Assembly: GCF_001314325.1 (NCBI RefSeq)
Contig: NZ_CP009429.1
Location: 2,666,501 to 2,730,500 of the forward strand
Direction: 5' to 3'
DNA length: 64,000 nucleotides
From: Sphingopyxis macrogoltabida
GTDB taxonomy: Bacteria > Pseudomonadota > Alphaproteobacteria > Sphingomonadales > Sphingomonadaceae
Shown: piece by piece, positions 31,630 through 39,673 of the stretch
Position numbering within the stretch: the first letter of the stretch is position 1
Layout of the letters: each line of letters opens with the position of its first letter
Made by a program: the position numbers and the translations under genes
The notes under the pieces: model-generated
The model's input: only the letters and a program-made list of their open reading frames with translations
Databases searched by the model: none
Told to the model about the DNA's origin: nothing

Positions 31630-33990
31630 ATGACACGACGCCTATTGCTGCTCCTCGCCAGCGCCAGCATCGCCGCCGCCGCGCAGGCCCAGACGGCCCC
31701 CGCCACCACGGCCGCCGATGCCCCCGCCGATGACAGCAACGCCCAGAGCTCGGGCATCGCCGACATCGTCGTCACCGCGCGCCGGACCAGCGAAGCCGCG
31801 CAGACGATCCCGCTCGCGATCAGTGTCTTCGGCGGCCAGCAACTCGCCGACACCAACGTCCAGGGTATCGAGAATATCGCGCAGCAGACGCCGAACTTCT
31901 TCGTCCAGACGTCAAGCGCCGACCCGACCGGCGTCCTCCTCACCATCCGCGGCCAGTCGCAGCAGGATTCGATCCTGACCATTGAGTCGCCGATCGGCGT
32001 CTATGTCGACGGCATCAACTATATCCGCTCGTCGAACCTCGAAACGGCGCTGACCGACGTCGAACGCGTCGAGGTGCTGCGTGGACCGCAGGGGACGCTG
32101 TTCGGCAAGAACACCACCGGCGGCGCGATCAACATCACGACGCGCCAGCCCGATCTCGACGCGGTCGGCGGCTATGTGAAGCTCAGCGCCGCGACGCACG
32201 ACCGTTATGGCGCAACCGGCGTCCTCAACCTGCCGCTCATCGACGACGTACTCGGCGTGCGCATCCTCGCGCAGCGGATCGAGGACGGCTCGCTCGGCGT
32301 CAACGGCCTCGGCGACGGGATCGGCGGCAAGAAGCAGACCGCTTTCCGGACCAACTGGCTGTTCACCCCGAACGACGGCGTCACCTGGGCGATCTCGGCC
32401 GACTATACCCGCACCCGCGGCGACGCGCCGGTCAGCAAGCTCGCCTTTGTCAGCCCCTTCCCCAGCCCCGCTCCGGGGACGCCGAACCCCGCCCCGGCGC
32501 TGATCGACATCGCGATCAGCCAGGGCATCCTCGATCCGGCGCTGCTCGCCGACCCGGAGGGCAATGCCGCCGCGATCGGCGCTGCGCTCGGGCAGGCACA
32601 CGCGCTGTTCACCGGCCTTGTCGGCCGGCGCGGCTTTTACGACAATGATGCAACGGGCGCGCAGGGCAGTTATGCGCGCACCTATGGCGTCAGCTCGAAC
32701 CTGGCGGTCGAGCTGACGCCAACCTTGTCCTTTCGTTCGATCACCGCGGCGCGCTGGCTGAAGCGCTGGCTCGACGTCGACCTCGACAGCTCGCCCTTCA
32801 CCCTGCTCGAGGCCGAACTCGCGAGCCGCGCGAAAAACCTCAGCCAGGAATTTCAGTTCAGCGGCGAGATCGGCGACCGCGTCGACTGGATCACCGGGGT
32901 CTATTTCAACGAAGAAACCGGCCGCGACTTCTCGCGCGCCACGGCGCTCGGCACGATCAACGCGACCAACCCCAACATCACCGACGGTTTCGTCAAGAAC
33001 AGCAGCTGGGCCGCCTTCGGCCAGCTCATCGTCGACCTCACCGACAGCGTCCGCTTCACCGGCGGGCTGCGCTGGACCGAGGAAAGCAAGGAACTGCGCT
33101 CGTTCAACCGCTCGTCGGGCGGCGCGGTTTGCAACATCCCGCCGGCGCTGCAACTCGGCGGCACCTGTCAGGCGCGTTTCAAGGACAGCTTCTCGGATTA
33201 TTCCTACCTCGCCAGCCTCGACTGGACGATCCAGCCCGGCATCCTCGTCTATGCCCGCACGGCGCGGGGCTTCAAGGGCGGCGGCCAGAACCTGCGCGGC
33301 ACCGGCACCGCCGACAGCTTCGCCGCCTTCGCGCCCGAAGTGGTCACCGATTACGAGGTCGGGGCCAAGGCCGATTTCCTCGACCGCCGCCTGCGCATCA
33401 ACGTCGCGCTGTTCCAGGCCAATTACAGCGACATCCAGCGCACGATCGTTCAGGCGTCGCCCGGCGGCGCGATCGTCAGCCTCGTCACCAACGCGGCGCG
33501 CGCGCGCATCCGCGGCGCCGAGGCCGAAATCACCGCAGTGCCGGTCGACGGGCTGACGCTGTCGGGCGGCTTCGGGGTCAACGACGCCAAATATCTCGAC
33601 TTCACCGACGTCACCGGCGACCGCTCGAACGAGCCGTTCCAGTTCCCGAAGTACAGCTACCGCCTCGCCGCCACCTACAGCACCCCGACCGGCGCCGGCG
33701 ACCTGCGGCTCAGCGTCGACTGGAACTGGCGCAGCGCGACGCAGCTCGTCGGTTCGGCGATCTATCGGGACAGCTTGCGCCAGCCCGCCTATGGCTTGCT
33801 CGGCGCGCGCATCGCGCTCGACATCGACAGCATAAGCAGCGAGATCGCAGTGTTCGGCACCAACCTCACCAACCGCCATTACGCGGTTTCGGGCGTCCAG
33901 TTCGACAACAGCCTGGGGTTCAACACGCTCTACGCGGGCGAGCCGCGCGTGATCGGCCTGCAACTCACGACACGCTTCGGTGGTGGCTGA
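31630..33990 (+). CDS. TonB-dependent receptor
   Basis: This 786 aa receptor has a signal peptide (LLLLLASASIAAAAQA, cleavage before QTAP), a TonB-box-like DIVVTARRT, a plug with VEVLRGPQGTLFGKNTTGGA, and a barrel. The C-terminus is LQLTTRFGGG: the usual terminal aromatic is followed by three extra Gly. ATG 31630 has GGAGGGAGAGAG upstream. Its promoter region contains an ACTTAG-type operator shared with leuD, leuC and the TBDR at 37333. It is therefore probably co-regulated with those genes by the MarR protein. The ligand is unknown. Confidence 0.93.
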   Translation: MTRRLLLLLASASIAAAAQAQTAPATTAADAPADDSNAQSSGIADIVVTARRTSEAAQTIPLAISVFGGQQLADTNVQGIENIAQQTPNFFVQTSSADPTGVLLTIRGQSQQDSILTIESPIGVYVDGINYIRSSNLETALTDVERVEVLRGPQGTLFGKNTTGGAINITTRQPDLDAVGGYVKLSAATHDRYGATGVLNLPLIDDVLGVRILAQRIEDGSLGVNGLGDGIGGKKQTAFRTNWLFTPNDGVTWAISADYTRTRGDAPVSKLAFVSPFPSPAPGTPNPAPALIDIAISQGILDPALLADPEGNAAAIGAALGQAHALFTGLVGRRGFYDNDATGAQGSYARTYGVSSNLAVELTPTLSFRSITAARWLKRWLDVDLDSSPFTLLEAELASRAKNLSQEFQFSGEIGDRVDWITGVYFNEETGRDFSRATALGTINATNPNITDGFVKNSSWAAFGQLIVDLTDSVRFTGGLRWTEESKELRSFNRSSGGAVCNIPPALQLGGTCQARFKDSFSDYSYLASLDWTIQPGILVYARTARGFKGGGQNLRGTGTADSFAAFAPEVVTDYEVGAKADFLDRRLRINVALFQANYSDIQRTIVQASPGGAIVSLVTNAARARIRGAEAEITAVPVDGLTLSGGFGVNDAKYLDFTDVTGDRSNEPFQFPKYSYRLAATYSTPTGAGDLRLSVDWNWRSATQLVGSAIYRDSLRQPAYGLLGARIALDIDSISSEIAVFGTNLTNRHYAVSGVQFDNSLGFNTLYAGEPRVIGLQLTTRFGGG

Positions 33991-34033
33991 GGCCCGTCAG
34001 GTTCGGGGTGGGAAGCGGACGTTCTGCTTAGAG

Positions 34034-34120
34034 TGTACCCCGGCGAAAGCCGGGGCCCAGGGCGTTGGAAAGCCAAGGTTGCGCTATGGCGCTCTGGGCC
34101 CCGGCTTTCGCCGGGGTACA
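34034..34120. repeat. long inverted repeat, sphingomonad intergenic element
   Basis: Two perfect 27-bp arms (34034-34060 and 34094-34120; core CCCCGGCGAAAGCCGGGG) flank a 33-base loop. Each arm can itself form a small hairpin. The element lies between the convergent TBDR and MarR genes and may double as a bidirectional terminator. The arm sequence looks like a dispersed element of sphingomonad genomes. Confidence 0.85.
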
Positions 34121-34152
34121 GCTTGGCAATGGCAGAAACCGGCCGAAACCCG

Positions 34153-34659
34153 TCAAGCCTTGACGTCGGAAAGCACCGACAGCTTGCGCGTCTCGTCGGC
34201 GAGATTGTCGATCACGCGGCGCATCAGCGCCTGCAGCATCTCGACCTCTTCGTCGCTCATCCCGCGGGTCGCGATCTCGTGGATCTCGGCGTTCATCGGC
34301 GCAAGCACAAGTTCGAGCTTTTTCGCATGCGGGGTCAGATGGATGAAGGTCTTGCGCCGGTCGTCCTCGGTCTTCTTGCGCGTGATCAGCCCGGCCTTTT
34401 CCAGCCCCTTGAGCGCGACGACGGTCGTCGGCTCGCGCATCCCGACGCGTTCGCTGAGCTCGCGCTGGGTGATCCCGTCCTCGCGCCACAACTGACGGAG
34501 GAAGCGCCATTGCCCCGCCGAAACGTCGTGCGTGAGCGTGCGGCGTTCGAGGAGGCGCGAAAAGGACCGGAAAACGACGCGCGCCAGATAGCCAATGCTG
34601 TTCTCCGGGTCGGTGTAATATTCCGCCGTATGCCGGTAAGTCTTCGTGTTCCTGGCCAA
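34153..34659 (-). CDS. MarR family regulator
   Basis: This 168 aa protein has the MarR winged helix: SAGQWRFLRQLWREDGITQR, then ELSERVGMREPTTVVALKGL and wing residues TRKKTEDDRRKTFIHLT, flanked by dimerisation helices. The best start is TTG 34659 (LARNTKTYRH), with AGGGGAG at good spacing. The longer open frame to 34812 reads into low-complexity basic sequence and is not used. It is divergent from leuD, with ACTTAG-AATA-CTAAGT in the gap. MarR proteins bind such 16-bp palindromes, so it is the best candidate to control all four ACTTAG sites in this region. Its effector is probably a substrate or product of the pathway. Confidence 0.88.
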   Translation of the reverse strand: MARNTKTYRHTAEYYTDPENSIGYLARVVFRSFSRLLERRTLTHDVSAGQWRFLRQLWREDGITQRELSERVGMREPTTVVALKGLEKAGLITRKKTEDDRRKTFIHLTPHAKKLELVLAPMNAEIHEIATRGMSDEEVEMLQALMRRVIDNLADETRKLSVLSDVKA

Positions 34660-34829
34660 AACCTGCTCCCCTGCGATACCCCGGCATCGGACATTTGCCC
34701 GCGTCCTGCCGGAGCCTGGCGCAAACCTTAGAACGCGAAGATTCGCCCCGCAACCTCTTCGTGGCGCTGGCGACCGGAACCTCCGCACCAACCCATCGAT
34801 ATCGTTGGACAAGCGCGCGACGCTCCATT

Positions 34830-34845
34830 ACTTAGAATACTAAGT
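34830..34845. promoter_or_regulatory. perfect ACTTAG-AATA-CTAAGT operator, MarR / leuD
   Basis: This 16-bp palindrome has perfect 6-bp arms. It ends 13 bp before the leuD start and includes TAGAAT, a possible -10 box. Three weaker copies lie at 31550-31565, 37010-37025 and 37093-37108. Confidence 0.7.
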
Positions 34846-34858
34846 TAATGGAGGCGAT

Positions 34859-35446
34859 GTGGAGAAGTTTGTCCGGATCAAGGGCGTCGCGGCACCGCTA
34901 CCGCTCGCCAATGTCGACACCGACATGATCATTCCCGCGCGCTATATGAAAGCGCTGACCCGCCTCGGGCTCGGCCGCCATCTGTTCCGGGAGCTGCGCT
35001 TCGACGACGAAGCGGGCGGCGAACGCCCCGACTTCATTCTCAACCGGCCGGCGTGCCGTGAGGCGCAGATATTGATCGCCGACCGCAATTTCGGCTGCGG
35101 CTCGTCGCGCGAGCATGCGGTGTGGGCACTCAGCGATTTCGGTATCCGCTGTGTGATCGCGCCGAGTTTCGGCGACATCTTCGCGGGCAATGCGCGCAAG
35201 AACGGCCTGTTGCTCATCCGCCTGCCCGAGGCGCTGTGCGACCGGCTGCGCCGCGAGGTCGAACTCGCCCAATATGCTCCCATCGAGGTCGATCTTGCGG
35301 CGCAGCAGATCCGCCTCGCTTCGGGCGAAGCGATCGATTTCGCCATCGACCCCGGCGATCGCCGCATCCTCATCGAAGGGCTCGACGACATCGCCCGCAC
35401 CCTGCGCCACGCCGGCGCGATCGCGCGGTTCGAGACGGCGACCTAG
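34859..35446 (+). CDS. leuD: isopropylmalate isomerase small subunit-like (LeuD)
   Basis: This 195 aa protein is a complete LeuD swivel domain: [14 protein letters not shown] near residue 18, [15 protein letters not shown] near 78 and [11 protein letters not shown] near 110. With LeuC it isomerises 2- to 3-isopropylmalate, or hydrates a related dicarboxylate. The GTG at 34859 has GGAGG four bases upstream; an out-of-frame ATG overlaps it. It is convergent with leuC and overlaps its stop by 4 bp, whereas leuC and leuD are normally read in the same direction. The MarR-type operator at its promoter and the TBDR neighbours suggest a catabolic paralogue rather than leucine biosynthesis; this is inference. 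Confidence 0.9.
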   Translation: MEKFVRIKGVAAPLPLANVDTDMIIPARYMKALTRLGLGRHLFRELRFDDEAGGERPDFILNRPACREAQILIADRNFGCGSSREHAVWALSDFGIRCVIAPSFGDIFAGNARKNGLLLIRLPEALCDRLRREVELAQYAPIEVDLAAQQIRLASGEAIDFAIDPGDRRILIEGLDDIARTLRHAGAIARFETAT

Positions 35447-36861
35447 CCGAGGCTGTCCGGCGCCGCGATAAAGCCCGCGATCGCACTCGCCGCCGCAAGC
35501 GCCGGGCTCATCAGATGCGTCCGCCCGCCGCGCCCCTGCCGGTTCTCGAAATTGCGGTTCGACGTCGCGGCGCAGCGCTCGCCGGGGAGCAGCCGGTCGG
35601 CGTTCATGCCGACGCACATCGAGCAGCCGGGTTCGCGCCAGTCGAAACCCGCGTCGCGCAGCACCGCATCGATCCCCTCCGCTTCGGCCTGCCGCTTGAC
35701 CAGCCCCGACCCCGGCACGACCATCGCGCGGACGTGCGGCGCGACGTGGCGTCCGCGCACGACATCGGCGACGATACGCAAATCCTCGATCCGGCTGTTG
35801 GTACAGCTTCCGATGAACACGCGGTCGAGCCGCGTCCCGGCGATCGGCGCGCCGGGCGAAAGGTCCACATAAGCGAGCGCCCGCTCGGCCGCTGCCTGCG
35901 CCTCCTCGCCCGCCAGCGACGCCGGGTCCGGGACGACCCCGTCGACCGCGACGACCTGCGACGGGTTCGTCCCCCAGCTTACCATCGGCCGCACGTCGCG
36001 CGCATCGATCCGCACCTCGCGGTCGAACCGCGCGCCGTCGTCGCTCGCCAGCGCCCGCCAGCCGGCAACCGCGGCGTCCCACGCCGCACCCGCAGGCGCC
36101 GCCGGCCGCCCCGCCAGATAGGCGAAGGTCACCGCGTCGGGCGCCACCAGCCCGGCGCGCGCGCCCATTTCGATGCTGAGATTGCAGAGCGTCATCCGCC
36201 CCTCCATCGACAGCGCCCGGATCGCTTCGCCTGCATATTCGATCACATGGCCGCCGGCGCCGTCGACCCCGATCGCGCCGAGCAGGTGCAGCGCAAGGTC
36301 CTTCGCATGGACGTGCGGCGCCAGCGTCCCGTCAACCGTCACCCGCATGTTGCGCGACCGGCGCTGGCGGATTGTCTGCGTCGCCAGCACATGCTCGACC
36401 TCCGACGTACCGATCCCGAAAGCGAGCGCGCCGAACGCGCCATGCGTCGAGGTGTGGCTGTCGCCGCAGACGATCGTCATCCCCGGCTGCGAGCGCCCCT
36501 GTTCGGGGCCGACGACATGGACGATGCCGCCGCGCGGGTCGCCCATCGGGAAATTCTCGATCCCCGCCCGCGCCGTATTCGCCACCAGCGCCTCGAGCTG
36601 CGCGCGCGCCTCGACGTCGGCGACCCCGGCAGGCCCCGCCGCCTGCCCTTCGGTCGGCACATTATGGTCGGACAGCGCCAGCACCCGATCGGGGCGGCGC
36701 ACCGCCCGCCCCGCCGCCGCGAGCCCGGCGAACGCCTGCGGCGAGGTCACCTCGTGCAACAGGTGGAGGTCGATATAAAGCAATGTCTCGCCGTCATCCT
36801 CGGCAACGACATGCGCATCCCAGATCTTGTCGTAGAGCGTGCGGGGGCCCGGGCGCGCCAT
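35443..36861 (-). CDS. leuC: isopropylmalate isomerase large subunit-like (LeuC)
   Basis: This 472 aa protein has the family opening [14 protein letters not shown] and the active-site motif [20 protein letters not shown] near residue 130. The three [4Fe-4S] cysteines are in FIGSCTNSR and [12 protein letters not shown] 36861 gives the normal family N-terminus; the upstream frame is not LeuC-like. It faces leuD tail to tail with a 4-bp overlap. Its own promoter (TTGCCC 37048-37053, TATAAG 37024-37029 on the minus strand) overlaps a second ACTTAG operator. Both halves of the isomerase would thus be controlled together from opposite ends. Confidence 0.92.
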   Translation of the reverse strand: MARPGPRTLYDKIWDAHVVAEDDGETLLYIDLHLLHEVTSPQAFAGLAAAGRAVRRPDRVLALSDHNVPTEGQAAGPAGVADVEARAQLEALVANTARAGIENFPMGDPRGGIVHVVGPEQGRSQPGMTIVCGDSHTSTHGAFGALAFGIGTSEVEHVLATQTIRQRRSRNMRVTVDGTLAPHVHAKDLALHLLGAIGVDGAGGHVIEYAGEAIRALSMEGRMTLCNLSIEMGARAGLVAPDAVTFAYLAGRPAAPAGAAWDAAVAGWRALASDDGARFDREVRIDARDVRPMVSWGTNPSQVVAVDGVVPDPASLAGEEAQAAAERALAYVDLSPGAPIAGTRLDRVFIGSCTNSRIEDLRIVADVVRGRHVAPHVRAMVVPGSGLVKRQAEAEGIDAVLRDAGFDWREPGCSMCVGMNADRLLPGERCAATSNRNFENRQGRGGRTHLMSPALAAASAIAGFIAAPDSLG

Positions 36862-37332
36862 CAGGCCCTGCCCTGCTGCGCGCCATTTTGCCGGCGCCCG
36901 CGATTCGCCGCGCCGGCGCGAGGGCCGCATATTCCAAAAGCTGCCCGATTCCTCACCCCGACGCTCCCGTCCCCATGCTCCATCTCCTGCCGGACGACGG
37001 CTCAAAAATACTTAGAAACCTAACTTATATGGCACGGACAGCGCATCGGGCAAGCGCTTTTCCGCCAAATCCGCTTTTCACAAATATGAAATACTTAGTA
37101 CTTGAAGTATTTTCCCGGCTTGCTAAAAGCCGATGCGGGAACGGAGGATGACGACGCACTGACGGCACGAGTCGAGGACGCCGAAGATGTCCTGCGCCGA
37201 TACGAAAGACTGGTCCAAGCCAGCAGCAACTCCTGTTCCAGAGACATGACGAGGCCGGATGCGTACGCCGCATTTCCGACGCGATGGCGCGTGCGGAACG
37301 CGTCGTGGCACGGCCGCAAACGGGAGGATGTT
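36862..37332. promoter_or_regulatory. 471-bp divergent control region, leuC / TBDR
   Basis: No convincing gene is present. The region holds two operator-like sites: ACTTAG-AAAC-CTAACT (37010-37025), overlapping the leuC promoter, and ACTTAG-TACT-TGAAGT (37093-37108), 225 bp before the TBDR start. The A/T-rich block 37000-37115 stands out from the GC-rich surroundings. The TBDR transcript would have an unusually long leader of about 200 nt; I see no known riboswitch in it. Confidence 0.6.
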
Positions 37333-39603
37333 ATGAGGACCGCTTTTCTTCTGCTTTCGACGGCTGCCGTCGCCTTGGCCGCCATGCCGGCGCAGGCGCA
37401 AACCGCCGACGCCGCCAGCGATACCACCACCCACGCGGCGACGGGCGCCGACGACACCTATGGCGAAATCCTGGTAACCGCACAGCGCCGCTCGGAAAGC
37501 GTGCAGGACGTGCCGATCGCCATCTCGGCGTTCAACAGCGAGATGGTCGAAAGCAGTGGCAGCACCAATATCACCAGCCTCAACGGCCTCGCCCCCAACG
37601 TCGTCCTGCAGACGCAGGGCCTCGTCGCCAACGTGCCGATGATCTCGATCCGCGGCATGAGCACCGCCGATCCCGATCCCAATGCCGATCCCAAGGTCAG
37701 CACGATCATCGACGGCGTCTATATCCCCTTCGTCTCGAGCACGATGCTCGACCTGTTCGACATCGAACGCGTCGAAGTGCTGAAGGGCCCGCAGGGCGTG
37801 CTGTTCGGCAAGAACAACCTTGCCGGCACGCTCAACGTCATCACCGCGCGCCCGACCGACGATTTCGGAGCCGAGGCACGCTTCACGCTGGGCTCGTTCG
37901 GGCTCAAGCAGTTCCGTGGCAAGGTCAACAGCGGCCGCTTCGCCAACGACATGCTGGCGGCGAAGGTGGCGGTAAATTTCCGCGACTATAACGGCTACAG
38001 CCGCAACGTGATCACCGGCAACCGCCTCAACGGCAGCAACGTCAAGTCGGTGCGCGGCGCGCTCGACTTCGATCCGGGCGGCGCGTTCGATTCGGCGCTC
38101 GTCGTCGACTGGCTGAAGCAGAAGACGACCGGTCCGGCGCCGCATGTGCTCGACAACGGCGATCCCAACTGGGACCTGCTCCCCGACATCGTGAAGACCG
38201 ATATCCGCAAGTCGGCGGTACTGTTCGATCCGATCGCCAACACCGAAACCTATGGCGGCTCGCTGACCTCGAACCTCGATGTGGGCTGGGGCACGATCAC
38301 CTCGGTGCTCGGCTATCGCCACCTTACCTATCTGACCCGCGGTGATTTCGACGGGCTGATCACCCCCGCGCCGCAGCTCGATGTCACCCGCGATTTCTCG
38401 GGCAATTCCAAGAGTGCCGAACTGCGCTATGTGTCGCCGGCGGGCGAGCCGGTCGATTTCGTCGTCGGCCTCTATTACCAGGCCGACAAATGGCGCCAGT
38501 TCAACACCGTGCTCGCAACCCCGACCACGACGACGCGCGCGCAGCTCCGCCAGGACACCGAAAGCTACGCGATCTTCGCGCTGGTAAACGCACACCCCGC
38601 CGATGGGCTGACGCTGTCGCTCGGCGGCCGCTACAGCCACGACCGCAAGAAATACGACATCGCGAACCAGGTGTTCCTGAACGGCAACCAGATCTCGTCC
38701 TTCGCGAGCAGCCTCAAGGCGTCATGGGCAGAATTCACCCCGCGCCTGACGGTCAATTACGAAGTCACCCCCGACGTCATGGTCTACGCCAATTATTCGC
38801 AGGGCTACAAGGCGGGCGGGTTCAACTCGCGCGGCACGATCCCCGAAAATGTCGGCCCCTATAATCCCGAACGCGTCAACGCCTTCGAGGTCGGGGCAAA
38901 GACCGACCTGTTCGACCGGCTGTTGCGCTTCAACGTCGCGGGCTTCGTCAACAATTACCGCGACCTGCAAAGCTCGGTGACCAAGATGGGCGCGGTGCGG
39001 GCCGAGAATATCACGACCAACGTCGCCGCGGCCAAAATCTATGGCTTCGAGGTCGAAAGCCTGCTGCGCCCGATGGACAATTTCACCATCGGCGCCAATG
39101 TCGCCTATCTTCATGCGCGCTACACCGACTTCTGCGCCGACACCAACGGCGTCTTCACCGACGGTTCGCCCGAGGTCGGCCAGTGCGGCCCTGCCGTGCC
39201 GATCCTGATCAACGGCGTCCCCGACGGCACCTTCGCGGTCCCGACCGATTCCTCCGGTCTCGACCTCGCCAACGCGCCGAAGTGGAGCGGCAGCCTGTCG
39301 CTCGACTATGCGATCCCGACCGGCTTCGGCGAGATCAAGCTGCACAGCGATGCGCGCTATTCGGCCCGCTTCAATACCTGGGGCCGCAGCAACCTGCCCG
39401 GCTATTACCGCGACGAAGTCGTGCTGCTCAACGCCAGCATCGCGGTCGCGGGTCAGGATGACCGCTGGAAGGTCACGCTGTACGGCAGCAACCTGACCGA
39501 TCAGGACGTGATTTCGGGCGCGACCAACGCCGGTGCCACGCCGATCACGCAATTCTACCAGCCGCCGCGCGAGTTCGGCATCGACTTTGCGATCAAATTC
39601 TGA
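37333..39603 (+). CDS. TonB-dependent receptor
   Basis: This 756 aa receptor has a signal peptide (TAFLLLSTAAVALAAMPAQA, cleavage before QTAD), a TonB-box-like EILVTAQRR, a plug with VEVLKGPQGVLFGKNNLAGT and a barrel ending in EFGIDFAIKF. ATG 37333 has GGGAGG at good spacing; the open frame continues upstream to 37102 without signal-peptide character. It precedes a Tat-exported sulfatase by 70 bp on the same strand, suggesting it imports the sulfate ester or its product. An ACTTAG-type site lies upstream. Confidence 0.93.
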   Translation: MRTAFLLLSTAAVALAAMPAQAQTADAASDTTTHAATGADDTYGEILVTAQRRSESVQDVPIAISAFNSEMVESSGSTNITSLNGLAPNVVLQTQGLVANVPMISIRGMSTADPDPNADPKVSTIIDGVYIPFVSSTMLDLFDIERVEVLKGPQGVLFGKNNLAGTLNVITARPTDDFGAEARFTLGSFGLKQFRGKVNSGRFANDMLAAKVAVNFRDYNGYSRNVITGNRLNGSNVKSVRGALDFDPGGAFDSALVVDWLKQKTTGPAPHVLDNGDPNWDLLPDIVKTDIRKSAVLFDPIANTETYGGSLTSNLDVGWGTITSVLGYRHLTYLTRGDFDGLITPAPQLDVTRDFSGNSKSAELRYVSPAGEPVDFVVGLYYQADKWRQFNTVLATPTTTTRAQLRQDTESYAIFALVNAHPADGLTLSLGGRYSHDRKKYDIANQVFLNGNQISSFASSLKASWAEFTPRLTVNYEVTPDVMVYANYSQGYKAGGFNSRGTIPENVGPYNPERVNAFEVGAKTDLFDRLLRFNVAGFVNNYRDLQSSVTKMGAVRAENITTNVAAAKIYGFEVESLLRPMDNFTIGANVAYLHARYTDFCADTNGVFTDGSPEVGQCGPAVPILINGVPDGTFAVPTDSSGLDLANAPKWSGSLSLDYAIPTGFGEIKLHSDARYSARFNTWGRSNLPGYYRDEVVLLNASIAVAGQDDRWKVTLYGSNLTDQDVISGATNAGATPITQFYQPPREFGIDFAIKF

Positions 39604-39673
39604 CGAACTGATCCGCGGCACGGCCCTGCCGTGCCGCGGTCCCCGTTTTCAAGACAGAACCTGGGAGAGAGAC

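Noticed and set aside
31912..33963. A 683-codon open frame antisense to the TBDR at 31630
   Set aside because: The TBDR has a signal peptide, TonB box, plug and barrel; the antisense frame has none and is Ala/Arg/Asp/Val-rich.
34660..34812. Upstream extension of the MarR gene to an ATG at 34812
   Set aside because: The extra 51 residues are basic and low-complexity; a TTG with a strong ribosome site gives the normal MarR length.
37029..37151. Short plus-strand frame (40 codons) in the leuC-TBDR gap
   Set aside because: No ribosome site, and it runs through two operator-like sites.
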